The notes: generated by a model from the sequence alone, not told the origin. A DNA stretch of 64,000 bases from Myxococcales bacterium (GCA_016707895.1 JADJGV010000002.1:1-64000), one strand, 5' to 3'. Shown: positions 41,677-55,884, counted from the stretch's first letter. A program made the numbers and translations.

Positions 41677-42239
41677 CGCGTGGCTCCGGTCAGTGCGGAA
41701 CGCGGATCGATACCCAACGAGTACCGGGGTGTCAAGCTGGTGCCCGAAGGATCCGCGAGAATGCGACCGAGGACGCCTCTGGAGGCTCCGGAGTGGCCTG
41801 CGACATGCGCCGCCACGCCGCACCACGCCATCGGGCCGCCGCGAAGTGGTCCTGGCGAGTGACTTTCACCAGTTATCCACAAGTCGGCGCGGCGTGAGCC
41901 CAGCCTGTGGGTCCGGAGTGGGTTTGAGATCGAAGGGTTCCAATTCCTTCACCTTTCAGCCTTGCACCGGCACTTCTGGGTTTGCTACAGAACGCCGGCG
42001 AACGCGTCACCGGAACGTCGCGTTCACACGCGCGGTCCCCTCCTCTCGGAGTGCGGACCTCGCGGAGGAGCACCGGGAGGCCTTGGTCTGCCTCTCGGCT
42101 GAGGATAACTCGTGTCTAGCATGCGGATTTTCAGGGAGCGTTGTTCATTCATGCCATTGAATCTGTTGGCCAGTTGCGGGATCCGCGGGGGAGCTACCCC
42201 CGCCCTGTGGATAACTCTGGTCCGCCCGGGAGGGTGCGC
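41677..42239. other. rpmH-dnaA intergenic region, candidate oriC with DnaA boxes
   Basis: 563 bases without a gene between divergent rpmH and dnaA. Two perfect DnaA boxes: TTATCCACA at 41873-41881 (+) and its complement TGTGGATAA at 42206-42214, plus a one-mismatch box TGAGGATAA at 42100-42108. A relatively A/T-rich stretch runs from about 41929 to 41965. The rpmH promoter is at its left end. The box at 42206 would be coding if dnaA began at 42141, which supports the later GTG. Confidence 0.65.
41707..41735 (-). promoter_or_regulatory. rpmH promoter
   Basis: TTGACA (41735-41730), a perfect -35, then 17 bases, then TATCGA (41712-41707). Transcription would start near 41700, about 25 bases before rpmH. 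This is the best -35 box I found in the window, fitting a ribosomal operon. Confidence 0.6.
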
Positions 42240-43610
<1,371 letters not shown>

Positions 43611-43920
43611 CCCGAGCGTCGGACCGCCGTGGTAAACGGGCGCCATCCCCCTGTGGAGAACCTTGAGGATCCAGCAGCTGCCTGCGTGTGGGGAAATCTG
43701 TGACCTGACTTGATCCACAGCCACACCGACCGCTGACCGCCCGCTAGATCGCCCGCCCACCCACATCGCCACCTACCCGCAAGCCGCAACGATCTCCGCT
43801 CACTCCCGCGCTATCCACACTGTCCACACGACCTACTGATCCTACTTCTGCCTTTCTTTCTTTGATCTCTGATCCCAGAAACCAGATCGCTGGATCAGAG
43901 CCTCGCACGAGGAGACCGTC
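43611..43920. other. dnaA-dnaN intergenic region, second candidate oriC segment
   Basis: 310 bases without a gene. Five DnaA-box-like 9-mers with one or two mismatches: TGTGGAGAA (43652-43660), TGTGGGGAA (43687-43695), TGATCCACA (43711-43719), CTATCCACA (43811-43819) and CTGTCCACA (43820-43828), the last two touching. A pyrimidine-rich, A/T-richer tract at about 43833-43866 could be the unwinding element. With the boxes left of dnaA this suggests an origin split around dnaA. Confidence 0.6.
43867..43900. promoter_or_regulatory. 9-base inverted repeat in the dnaN leader
   Basis: CTCTGATCC (43867-43875) pairs with GGATCAGAG (43892-43900) over a 16-base loop, ending 20 bases before the dnaN ATG and next to its AGGAG. 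It could be an operator or a leader hairpin. Confidence 0.45.
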
Positions 43921-45021
43921 ATGGAGTTCCGCATCAACCAAGCCGAGTTCGTCCGCGGCCTGCGCCTCGCGCAGAGCATCGCGGATCGCAAGAGCACGAT
44001 GCCGCTCCTGGCCAACGTGCTGCTCCGCGTGCAGAGCAAGTCCAAGCTGCTCGTCACGGCGACCGACCTCAACGTCTCGCTGTCGGCCGAGCTGAAGATC
44101 ACCGGCGGCGTCGACGGCAGCCTGACCGTCGGTGCGAAGGCGCTCCACGACATCGTCGTGAACCTGCCCAAGGTCGACGACATCTCGTTCCGCAAGGTCG
44201 AGAACAACTGGGCCGAGATCAAGGCCGGCAAGGTCGCGTACCGCATCGTCGGCGTGCCCGACCGCGACTTCCCCAAGGTGCCCGATCACCGCGAGGCGCC
44301 GTTCGGCGACGTCGACGCGGCGACGCTGCGCGAGATGATCGACCGGACGCTGTTCTCGGTCTGCAACGACGAGACGCGGTTCCACCTCAACGGCGTGCTG
44401 TTCGAGTCGACCGGCGCCAAGGCGCGCATGGTCTCGACCGACGGCCACCGGCTGTCGAAGGTCGACCGCGACCTGCCCGGCGCGCCCAAGCTGTCCGCCG
44501 GGGTCATCATCCCCAAGAAGGGCCTGCTCGAGATCAAGAAGATCCTCGACGGCGCCGCCACCTGCAAGCTCGCGGTGAAGACGCCCCACGCCTTCTTCGC
44601 CGTCGACGACCTGGTGCTGGCGGTCAAGCTCATCGACGCCCAGTTCCCACCCTACGAGCAGGTCATCCCCAAGGACCACAAGCGGCGCGCCACCATCAGC
44701 CGCGACAGCCTCACCGACGCGGTCAAGCGCGCGCAGCTGATGTCGTCGGAGGCCCGCGGCGTGAAGATGTCGTTCGCCAGCGACCACATCACGATCGCCA
44801 GCGACAACCCCGACCTCGGCGAGGTCCGCGAGGACGTCGACGCCCAGTTCAAAGGCGAGGCGATGACGATCGGCTTCAACCCGAAGTACATGATCGAGCT
44901 GCTGGGCCAGATCAAGAGCGACCAGGTCGACATCGACCTCGGCGGCGAGCTCGACCCCGCGCTGGTCAAGCCCGCCTCGGGCGACGACTACCTCGGCGTC
45001 ATCATGCCGATGCGCATCTGA
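43921..45021 (+). CDS. dnaN: DNA polymerase III beta sliding clamp
   Basis: 366 residues, the normal clamp length, in three repeated folds. MEFRINQAEFVRGLRLAQSIADRKSTMPLLANVLL at the start, DGHRLSKVDRDL in the middle and a C-terminal IMPMRI that fits the family end [MPMR]. The ATG has GAGGAG at good spacing, so this gene uses a normal ribosome-binding site. A strong hairpin follows the stop. Confidence 0.97.
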   Translation: MEFRINQAEFVRGLRLAQSIADRKSTMPLLANVLLRVQSKSKLLVTATDLNVSLSAELKITGGVDGSLTVGAKALHDIVVNLPKVDDISFRKVENNWAEIKAGKVAYRIVGVPDRDFPKVPDHREAPFGDVDAATLREMIDRTLFSVCNDETRFHLNGVLFESTGAKARMVSTDGHRLSKVDRDLPGAPKLSAGVIIPKKGLLEIKKILDGAATCKLAVKTPHAFFAVDDLVLAVKLIDAQFPPYEQVIPKDHKRRATISRDSLTDAVKRAQLMSSEARGVKMSFASDHITIASDNPDLGEVREDVDAQFKGEAMTIGFNPKYMIELLGQIKSDQVDIDLGGELDPALVKPASGDDYLGVIMPMRI

Positions 45022-45027
45022 GACCTT

Positions 45028-45052
45028 GGAGGGTCTTTCGCAAAGACCCTCC
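45028..45052 (+). terminator. strong hairpin after dnaN
   Basis: GGAGGGTCTTT (45028-45038), loop CGC, AAAGACCCTCC (45042-45052): a perfect 11-base stem seven bases after the dnaN stop. No T-run follows, so it may be an intrinsic terminator of the GC-rich type or a processing or attenuation element between dnaN and recF. Confidence 0.6.
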
Positions 45053-45236
45053 CCCACAAGACGTGGGGCCCCCACCCGAAACGCGAGAACCCACAGCGCG
45101 GATCGGTATCGTGATCAACCCTCGGTGCCTTGCAGGCTGAGGGCGTGGCGCTTCCCGCAGGGCCTGCCGCCACCGACGCCGGGTGGCTACTCGCTGCCGT
45201 GAGCGTGACCGCCGCAATGCGGTAGGCTCGCCGGAC

Positions 45237-46319
<1,083 letters not shown>

Positions 46320-46359
46320 GCCGCCGCCTATTCGTTCCAGCTAGTTAGCTTCCTCCCGG

Positions 46360-46416
46360 CGATCGGATGGGGAGCGTCGGACGACTCCCGACGATCGGAT
46401 GGGGAGCGTCGGACGA
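46360..46416. repeat. 25-bp direct repeat between recF and gyrB
   Basis: A perfect 25-base unit beginning CGATCGGATGGGG occurs at 46360-46384 and 46392-46416, separated by 7 bases. Inside it CGTCGG pairs with CCGACG of the spacer as a small hairpin. A further inverted repeat TTCGACC/GGTCGAA (46509-46515, 46526-46532) lies closer to gyrB. The function is unknown; possibly gyrB regulation. Confidence 0.75.
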
Positions 46417-46570
46417 ATGGCGGCGGCGCATGGAGGGGGATCCGGAGGGCCCGCGGCGGCGGTTTCCTGAGTGATCTCTTTTGCTTGAATCCGGATCGAA
46501 AGCGGTCGTTCGACCTTCGTCGATGGGTCGAATCGTGGTAGGAATCGAAGGTTACGGCGAGTCGAGTCTG

Positions 46571-49087
<2,517 letters not shown>

Positions 49088-49184
49088 GCTCCCCGCCTGA
49101 TCCGGTGGTTCGACCGGTGGGCGCGACGGATGGTGTATGGGGCGGGCAGTGGAAGGGCCGGGACGATCGGTGTAGGAAGGGGCG

Positions 49185-50183
49185 ATGAGCTATCGCAGCC
49201 GGATCATGGGCATCGGTGCGTACCTGCCGCCGCGGGTGGTCACCAACGCCGAGTTGTCGACGATGATGGAGACGACCAACGAGTGGATCGTCGAGCGCAC
49301 CGGCATCGAGGAGCGCCGCTGGGTCGAGCCCGGCGAGGGCGGCTCGGACATGGCGGCCAAGGCGTCGAAGGAGGCGATGGAGAAGGCGGGCGTCGAGGCC
49401 AAGGACATCGACATGCTCATCTACGCGACGCTGTCGCCCGACTACAACTTCCCGGGCGGCGGCGTGTTCACGCAGCGGCTGCTCGGGCTGCGCGAGATCC
49501 CCTGCTACGACATCCGCCAGCAGTGCACCGGGTTCATCTACGGCCTGGCGATGGCCGACGCGTTCATCCGCTCGGGCCTGTACAAGAACATCCTGGTGAT
49601 CGGGTCGGAGGTGCACTCGACCGGGCTGGATCTCACCACCCGCGGCCGCGACGTGGCGGTGTTGTTCGGCGACGGCGCCGGCGCGGTGGTGGTCGGGCGC
49701 GCCGAGGACGACAAGCGCCTGATCATGTCGACCCACCTGCACGCCGACGGCACCGACGCCGAGATCCTGTGGACCGAGGCGCCGGCCAGCCGCAACCACC
49801 CGCGCATCACCGAGGCCGACATGGCCGCGGGCAAGCACTACCCGGCGATGCAGGGCAAGAAGGTGTTCAAGCACGCGGTGACCCGCATGCCGCAGGCGAT
49901 CATGGAGGGCATGATCGCCAACGGGCTGAAGCTCGACGACGTCGACATGGTGATCCCGCACCAGGCGAACCTGCGCATCAACCAGTTCGTCGCCAAGATG
50001 ATCGGCCTGCCCGAGCACAAGATGCACAACAACATCCAGCGCACGGGCAACACGACGGCGGCGACGATCCCGATCTGCATGCACGAGGCGATCGGCCTCG
50101 GCAAGATCAAGCCGGGCGACCTGGTGTGCCTGGTCGCGTTCGGCGCCGGCCTGACCTGGGCCAGCGCGTTCCTGCGCTACTGA
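49185..50183 (+). CDS. beta-ketoacyl-ACP synthase III (FabH-like)
   Basis: Condenses an acyl-CoA with malonyl-ACP to start fatty acids, or makes a related ketoacyl product. 332 residues. The catalytic triad is visible: Cys114 in RQQCTGFIYG, His in VIPHQANLRI and Asn in NIQRTGNTTAAT. GIGAYLPPRVVTN and RTGIEERRW are at the start. An AGGAAGG sequence precedes the ATG. It stands alone between gyrB and a channel gene with no other fab gene, so a housekeeping or specialised role is open. Confidence 0.9.
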   Translation: MSYRSRIMGIGAYLPPRVVTNAELSTMMETTNEWIVERTGIEERRWVEPGEGGSDMAAKASKEAMEKAGVEAKDIDMLIYATLSPDYNFPGGGVFTQRLLGLREIPCYDIRQQCTGFIYGLAMADAFIRSGLYKNILVIGSEVHSTGLDLTTRGRDVAVLFGDGAGAVVVGRAEDDKRLIMSTHLHADGTDAEILWTEAPASRNHPRITEADMAAGKHYPAMQGKKVFKHAVTRMPQAIMEGMIANGLKLDDVDMVIPHQANLRINQFVAKMIGLPEHKMHNNIQRTGNTTAATIPICMHEAIGLGKIKPGDLVCLVAFGAGLTWASAFLRY

Positions 50184-50230
50184 ACTACGGGGAGGGCCAA
50201 GCGTCGGAGGGGGAGGGTAGGGTCCGCGCC

Positions 50231-52135
50231 ATGGCGAGTCTTCGGCAGCGGGTGCGGTATCGCTTCGACAACCTGATGGCGCGGGGGACGGGGGCGCAGA
50301 TCTTGTTGCTCACGGTCACCACGATGATCCTCGTCGGGATCACGGCGCTCGCGATCGTGGTGTGCGGGGTGGTGCCGGCGGACGAGCAGGGCGCGCACGA
50401 CTCGTTCGGGCGGCTGTTGTGGAAGGCGCTGATGCACGCGCTCGACGCGGGCGCGGTGGGCGGCGACGCGGGCAGCTGGACCTTCCTGTTCGTGATGCTG
50501 TTCGTGACGGTCGGCGGGTTGTTCGTGCTGTCGGCGTTGATCGGCATCCTCAACAACGGCTTCGGCGCGCTGATCGAGAACCTGCGCCGCGGCAAGAGCG
50601 TGGTGATCGAGCACGACCACGTCGTGCTCCTCGGCTGGAGCCCGAAGATCGACACGCTCCTGTCCGAGCTCGCCGCCGCCGCCGCCAACCAGCGCGACGC
50701 GTGCGTGGTGGTGCTGGCCGACCGCGACAAGGTCGCGATGGACGAGCACATCGCCGAGCTGGGCCTGCGCCTGCGGGTGGTGACGCGCAGCGGCAGCCCG
50801 ACCGCGCTCGCGGCGCTCGAGCTGGTGAGCCTGCTCGACTCCAAGGCGGTGATCGTGCTGGCGCCGGAGACCGCGCCCGACGGCGCGCCGCTGGCCGGCC
50901 ACGAGGCCGACACGGTCGTGCTCAAGGTGCTGATGGCGGTGACCAAGCTGTCGGCGGGTCGGCCGCTGCACCTCGTCGCCGAGCTGTCGGACGAGAAGAC
51001 CGAGGTCGTGGCGCGGATGGTGGTCGGCCCGGCGGCGGCGCTGATCGTCGCGCCGCCGCTGATCAGCCGGCTGCTGGTGCAGACCGGCCGCCAGTCGGGC
51101 CTGTCGGTGGTCTACACCGAGCTGCTCGACTTCGGCGGCGTCGAGATGTACGTGCGACCCGAGTCGAAGCTGGTCGGCAAGTCGTTCCGCGACGTCGTGC
51201 TGGCGTACGACGACTCGTCGGTGATGGGCGTGGTGACCGCCGCGGGCGAGGTGCTGGTGCCGCCGGCGTTCGACCGGGTGATGGCCGCGGGTGACCAGGT
51301 GATCGCGATCAGCGAGGACGACGACACGGTGGTCGCCAACGGCCGTGGGCTGACCGCCGACGAGGCCGCCGTGGTGCCCGACGCCGCGGCCCTGGCGCGG
51401 CAGCGCGAGCGCACGCTGGTGCTGGGCGCGAGCCTGCGCCTGCCCCGGGTGCTGGCCGAGCTCGACGCCTACGTCGGCCCGGGCAGCGAGACCCTCGTCG
51501 TCGGCGCCGGCGAGGCGCTCGACGTGCTCGGCCAGCTGGCGACCACCAACATGACGGTGCGCGCGACCGCCGGCGACCCCACCGACCGGGCCCTGCTCGA
51601 CACGCTGGACGTCGGCAGCTTCGACACCGTGCTGTTGCTGTCGGAGACCAGCGGCCGCACCCAGGACATGGCCGACGCGCGCACGATGATCACGCTGCTC
51701 CACCTGCGCGATCTGGCCCGGGTCCACGGCAAGAACGTGCCGATCACCAGCGAGATCTTGTCGATCGAGAACCGCGACCTGGCCAGCGTCGCCGAGGCCG
51801 ACGACTTCATCGTCAGCAACACGCTGGTGTCGTTGATGGTGTCGCAGGTCGCCGAGAACCGCCACCTGGTGAAGGTGTTCAACGAGCTGTTCACCGCCGG
51901 CGGCCACGAGCTGTACCTCAAGCCCGCCACCGAGTACGTGCGGGCCGGCGTCGACGTGCCGTACCACACCGTCGTCGAGGCGGCGCTGCGGCGCGGCGAG
52001 GTGGCGATCGGGCTGCGGCGCGGCGCGCAGGCCAAGGACGCGGCTTCGTCCTACGGCGTCGTCGTGAACCCGGCCAAGCACGCGCCGGTGCGCGTCGCCG
52101 CCGGCGACAAGCTGATCGTGCTCGCGGCCGAGTGA
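50231..52135 (+). CDS. CASTOR/POLLUX-related ion channel with RCK-like domains
   Basis: 634 residues. Two transmembrane helices near 24-48 (ILLLTVTTMILVGITALAIVVCGVV) and 76-110 (WTFLFVMLFVTVGGLFVLSALIGILNNGF) flank a pore stretch ALMHALDAGAVGGDAG. Then there are two nucleotide-binding-like folds starting VVLLGWSPKIDTLLSELAAAA and TLVLGASLRLPRVLAELDAYV, separated by RCK-C-like segments. This matches the DUF1012 family (plant CASTOR/POLLUX and DMI1), cation channels gated by ligands. The ion and ligand here are unknown. TAGGGT is seven bases before the ATG. Confidence 0.8.
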   Translation: MASLRQRVRYRFDNLMARGTGAQILLLTVTTMILVGITALAIVVCGVVPADEQGAHDSFGRLLWKALMHALDAGAVGGDAGSWTFLFVMLFVTVGGLFVLSALIGILNNGFGALIENLRRGKSVVIEHDHVVLLGWSPKIDTLLSELAAAAANQRDACVVVLADRDKVAMDEHIAELGLRLRVVTRSGSPTALAALELVSLLDSKAVIVLAPETAPDGAPLAGHEADTVVLKVLMAVTKLSAGRPLHLVAELSDEKTEVVARMVVGPAAALIVAPPLISRLLVQTGRQSGLSVVYTELLDFGGVEMYVRPESKLVGKSFRDVVLAYDDSSVMGVVTAAGEVLVPPAFDRVMAAGDQVIAISEDDDTVVANGRGLTADEAAVVPDAAALARQRERTLVLGASLRLPRVLAELDAYVGPGSETLVVGAGEALDVLGQLATTNMTVRATAGDPTDRALLDTLDVGSFDTVLLLSETSGRTQDMADARTMITLLHLRDLARVHGKNVPITSEILSIENRDLASVAEADDFIVSNTLVSLMVSQVAENRHLVKVFNELFTAGGHELYLKPATEYVRAGVDVPYHTVVEAALRRGEVAIGLRRGAQAKDAASSYGVVVNPAKHAPVRVAAGDKLIVLAAE

Positions 52136-52167
52136 CCGCCGGGGTGGCGGGCGCGGTAGCATCCGCC

Positions 52168-53292
52168 ATGCGCTGGATCTTGCCGATCGCGATGCTGGCG
52201 GCGTGCGGCGGCGCCAGGCGAGAGACGGTGCCGCTGCAGCTGGCGGACGCGGTGCCCGACGACGCGGCCGGGCAGGCGGCGGCGTGCGCGGCGGGCAACC
52301 CGCGCGGCTGCGAGGCGGTGGCGATGCGCTCCTACCACGCCGATGGCGTCGACCGCGACGACGCGGTGGCGCTGGCGCAGTTCGCGCGGGCGTGCGAGCT
52401 GGGCTTGCACGAGGGCTGCGCCTGGCAGGGCGTCATGATCATGAACGGCGAAGGCACGCCGCGCGACCCCGCGCGCGCGCTGCCGCTGTTGCGCCCCGCG
52501 TGCAACGCCGAGATCGCCCGCGCGTGCGTCGCGATCGAGCTGCTGCGCTACCAGGGCGCGGCCGGCCTGACCCGCGACGTGCCCGGCGCGCTGCACGCGC
52601 TCGACGAGCGCTGCCTGGCCGACGACGCCGACGCGTGCGGGTTCCTCGCCGGGCTGTGGCTGCAGGACGCCAGCCTCGGCGACGACACGCAGGCGCTGGG
52701 CTACGCCCGCCGCGGCTGCGAGCTCGACGGCGCGTACGCGTGCCTGATCCTCGCCGTCGTCGCCTACGACGGCGTCGGCGTCGCGGCCGATCACGACGCC
52801 GGGCTCGCGACCTACGCGCGGGCGTGCGAGCTGGGCGCGGGGCTGGCGTGCGCCACCTACGGCGCGAGCCTGGCCGAGGGCCACGGCATCGGCGAGGACG
52901 TCACCGCCGCGCTGGCGCCGCTGCGGCGCGGGTGCGCGCTCGCCGAGCCGCGCGCGTGTCGGGTGCTCGCGGCGACGCGGATGCGCGACCGCGACGGCGA
53001 CCACGAGGCGTTCGCGGCGGCGAGCCGGGCGTGTCACCTCGGCGACCAGGGCGGCTGCACCGTGCTCGGCACCTGCTACCAGGGCGGCGTCGGCGTGCCG
53101 GCGGACGTGGCGCGCGCCAACGCGCTGTTCGCGCGGGCGTGCGACGAGGGCGAAGGCGAGTCGGCGGCGGGCGGCTGCTACTACCTCGGGCTCAACCTCG
53201 AGGCCGGCCGTGGCGGCCCGGCCGATCCCGCGGAGGTCGCCGCGCGGTTCGCGCGCGCGTGCGAGCAAGGCTGGTCCGAGGCCTGTCGCTAG
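52168..53292 (+). CDS. Sel1-repeat lipoprotein
   Basis: 374 residues. ATG at 52168 gives MRWILPIAMLAACGG, a signal peptide with lipobox LAAC. The rest is a chain of Cys-paired Sel1/HcpA-type helical repeats of about 35 residues: ALAQFARACELGLHEGCAWQG, GLATYARACELGAGLACATYG, ARFARACEQGWSEACR. Such solenoids act as secreted or periplasmic binding scaffolds. TAGCAT lies five bases before the start. Its last 36 bases recur exactly at 55982-56017. Confidence 0.85.
   Translation: MRWILPIAMLAACGGARRETVPLQLADAVPDDAAGQAAACAAGNPRGCEAVAMRSYHADGVDRDDAVALAQFARACELGLHEGCAWQGVMIMNGEGTPRDPARALPLLRPACNAEIARACVAIELLRYQGAAGLTRDVPGALHALDERCLADDADACGFLAGLWLQDASLGDDTQALGYARRGCELDGAYACLILAVVAYDGVGVAADHDAGLATYARACELGAGLACATYGASLAEGHGIGEDVTAALAPLRRGCALAEPRACRVLAATRMRDRDGDHEAFAAASRACHLGDQGGCTVLGTCYQGGVGVPADVARANALFARACDEGEGESAAGGCYYLGLNLEAGRGGPADPAEVAARFARACEQGWSEACR
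53257..53292 (+). repeat. 36-bp direct repeat, copy 1 (end of Sel1 gene)
   Basis: Begins GCGTGCGAGCAAGG and ends with the TAG stop of the Sel1-repeat gene. Identical to 55982-56017; the copies are 2,725 bases apart. Confidence 0.9.
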
Positions 53293-53328
53293 GGCGTACC
53301 TGCGCGCTGTCACCGACGGCGGCGGCCG

Positions 53329-55884
53329 TCACAGGCCGCAGGCGCAGCGCGAGAGGCGGTTGACGACCTGGTTGTCGATCGCGGTCCAGTAGAGGTGGGT
53401 CGCGTCGAGGGCGAGCCCGAAGGCGTTGTTCTGGTCAGCGGCGAGCAGCTCGCTGCTGCGACCAGCCTTGAGCGCGCGCATCACCTGGTTGCCGACGTCG
53501 TTGGTCCAGTAGACGTGGCTGGTGTCGAGGGCGATCGCGTGGGCGCCGCGCTGGGCGCTGGCGATGGCCTCGACCAGACCGCCGGCCTTGAGGCGGCGCA
53601 TCACCTGGTTGCCGACGTTGTTGGTCCAGTAGACGTGGCTGGCATCGACCGCGATGCCCTGGGCGCCGCCCTGGACGGAGGCCAGCGTCTCGACGGCGCC
53701 GCCGCCCTTGTACCGGCGCATCACCTGGTTGCCGACGTTGTTGGTCCAGTAGAGGTCGGTCGCGTCCAGCGCGATGCTCGAAGCACCGTCCTGGCCCACG
53801 GCGAGGGGCTCGATGTCACCGCTGGCCTTGGCGCGGCGCATGACCTGGTCGCCATAGAAGTTGGTCCAGTAGACGTGGGCCGCGTCGACCGCGATGCCGA
53901 TGGCGCCATCCTGGGCGGTGGCGATCGTCTCGACCGGGCCGCCGGCCTTGGCGCGGCGCATGACCTGGTCGCCATAGAAGTTGGTCCAGTAGACGTGGGT
54001 CGCGTCGACCGCGATGCCGATGGCGCCATCCTGAGCGGTGGCGATCGTCTCGACCGGGCCGCCGGCCTTGGCGCGGCGCCTGACCTGATCGCCAGCGAGG
54101 TCGGTCCAGTAGACGTGGGTGTCGTCGCTCGCGAGGTGGAAGGCGCTCCCCGAGGCGACGACCTCCGCCGCGCAGGTGAGGGTATCGCAGACGGCGGCGA
54201 AGGTCGCGGTGACGGTGGTGGCGGCGGCGACCGTGACGACGCACGCGCCGGTGCCCGCGCAGCCGCCGCCCGACCAGCCGGCGAAGGTGGCGTTGACAGC
54301 AGGGGTGGCGGTGAGCGTGACGACGGTGCCGACGGCGACGCTCTCAGAGCAGTCCGACCCGCAGTTGATGCCCGCGGGGCTCGAGGTCACGGTGCCGGCG
54401 CCGGTGCCGGCGGTGGCGACGGTGAGCGCGGCGGCGGCGCTGCAGGCGAGGCCGCTGCAGACCTCGGCGGCGGCGCAGGCCATCGGCGCGCTCCACTCGA
54501 GGCAGGCGTCGGCGTCGAAGTCACCGCAGGTGCGTTCGGCCGTGGCGCCAGTGCACGACGAGGCGCCGGCCGTACACTCGTCGACGCACACGCCGGCGAA
54601 GGTCGCGGTGACGGTGGTCGTGGTGCTGGCGGTCACCGTGCAACCACCGGTGCCTGAGCAGCCACCACCCGACCAGCCGGTGAAGGTCGAGCCGGCTGCG
54701 GGGCTGGCGGCGAGCTGGACGACGGTGCCGGCGAGGAACGCCTCGCTGCAGTCTGGCCCGCAGGCGATACCGGCCGGGGTCGAGGTCACGGTACCAGCGC
54801 CGGTGCCGGTCTTGGCGACGGTGACGACGGCGGTCGGGGTGCATGCGACGCCGGCGCAGACCTGGTTGACGGCGCACGCGCTCGGCGCGCCCCATTCGGT
54901 GCAGGGATCAGCATCGAAGTTGCCGCAGGTCGCCTGCGCGGATGTCGAGGTGCACGTGGTGGCGCTCGCGGTGCACTCGTCGATGCACGCGCCGGTGAAG
55001 CTGGCCGTCACGGTGGCGGCGGCGAAGAGCGTCACGACGCACGGGTCGGTGCCGCTGCAGCCACCCCCGGACCAGCCCGTGAAGGTCGAGGCGGCCGCGG
55101 GTACGGCGGTCAGCGTGACCACGGTACCGACCGCGTACGCCTCGGTGCAGTCGGCGCCACAGCTGATGCCGGCGGGCGCCGCGGTGACGGTGCCCGAGCC
55201 GGCGCCGTCCTTGACGACGGTGAGCGTGGCCGCGGCCGTGCACGCGATCCCGTCGCAGACCTCGCCGACGTCGCAGGCGACGGGGGAGCTCCATTCGAGG
55301 CAGCCGTCGCCGTCGACGTTGGCACAGGTGCGCTGGGCACTGGCGCCGTCGCACTGGGTCGCGCCGGCGGTGCACTCGTCGCTGCAGGTCATGGCACAGG
55401 TGCCGTTGGAGCAGATCGGTGCCTCGCCAGGACAGGCCGCGGCGGCGCCCCAGGTCGGGCAGCCGTCGTCGCCGCGGACGCAGGTCTCGACAGCGTCGCC
55501 GGCGCAGCGGGTCGCGTCGAGCGTGCAGGACGTGGGACAACCGACGGCGACGAGCGTGACCTCGGCGGCGGTCTCGACGTGGAGCACCGGGGTGACGGTG
55601 ACCAGGCCGCTGCCGACGAGCTCCCCGGTGCGGAGTCCGTCGACCGAGAACAGCGTCGCCGTGCCCGCCCATTCATCCGGGACCGGAACGCGCAGCGCTG
55701 GCGTCGCCGTGATCGTCTGTGGCGGCGCATCACCGGCGCGGACGGTGAGCTGGTCGAGCGCGAGGTTGGGGTCGGCGACGACACGCAGCTGGACGATGGT
55801 GGGCGGGACATCACTGCACGCCAGTGCGACGACGGCCAGCGCGGCGACAGCCTGGCCGGGGCCAATGGTCCAACGGAGGGTCAT
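53329..55884 (-). CDS. large lipoprotein: Cys-rich modules, InlB-like repeats and a YWTN beta-propeller
   Basis: 851 residues from the ATG at 55884, with lipobox VALAC (Cys23) and TAGTGT seven bases before the start. Residues 110-200 are Cys-rich. Then three units of about 120 residues follow, each with an InlB/Flg-new-like module (TFTGWSGGGCSGT) and a Cys-rich tail (DECTAGASSC). Residues about 595-851 are seven 40-residue blades with HVYWTNxxGxQVMRR, a probable beta-propeller. It is likely surface-anchored and used for binding or adhesion. The gene lies, antisense, exactly between the two 36-bp repeat copies. Confidence 0.8.
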   Translation of the reverse strand: MTLRWTIGPGQAVAALAVVALACSDVPPTIVQLRVVADPNLALDQLTVRAGDAPPQTITATPALRVPVPDEWAGTATLFSVDGLRTGELVGSGLVTVTPVLHVETAAEVTLVAVGCPTSCTLDATRCAGDAVETCVRGDDGCPTWGAAAACPGEAPICSNGTCAMTCSDECTAGATQCDGASAQRTCANVDGDGCLEWSSPVACDVGEVCDGIACTAAATLTVVKDGAGSGTVTAAPAGISCGADCTEAYAVGTVVTLTAVPAAASTFTGWSGGGCSGTDPCVVTLFAAATVTASFTGACIDECTASATTCTSTSAQATCGNFDADPCTEWGAPSACAVNQVCAGVACTPTAVVTVAKTGTGAGTVTSTPAGIACGPDCSEAFLAGTVVQLAASPAAGSTFTGWSGGGCSGTGGCTVTASTTTTVTATFAGVCVDECTAGASSCTGATAERTCGDFDADACLEWSAPMACAAAEVCSGLACSAAAALTVATAGTGAGTVTSSPAGINCGSDCSESVAVGTVVTLTATPAVNATFAGWSGGGCAGTGACVVTVAAATTVTATFAAVCDTLTCAAEVVASGSAFHLASDDTHVYWTDLAGDQVRRRAKAGGPVETIATAQDGAIGIAVDATHVYWTNFYGDQVMRRAKAGGPVETIATAQDGAIGIAVDAAHVYWTNFYGDQVMRRAKASGDIEPLAVGQDGASSIALDATDLYWTNNVGNQVMRRYKGGGAVETLASVQGGAQGIAVDASHVYWTNNVGNQVMRRLKAGGLVEAIASAQRGAHAIALDTSHVYWTNDVGNQVMRALKAGRSSELLAADQNNAFGLALDATHLYWTAIDNQVVNRLSRCACGL
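53377..54127. repeat. about 6-7 tandem 120-bp units encoding propeller blades
   Basis: Each unit encodes 40 residues around YWTN; the two units nearest 53840-54070 are almost identical at DNA level, others have diverged. This indicates recent duplication within the gene. Confidence 0.8.

Noticed and set aside
53377..54127. Regular 120-bp repeats considered as a CRISPR array
   Set aside because: Units are contiguous, in frame and encode YWTN propeller blades. There are no unique spacers and no cas genes.
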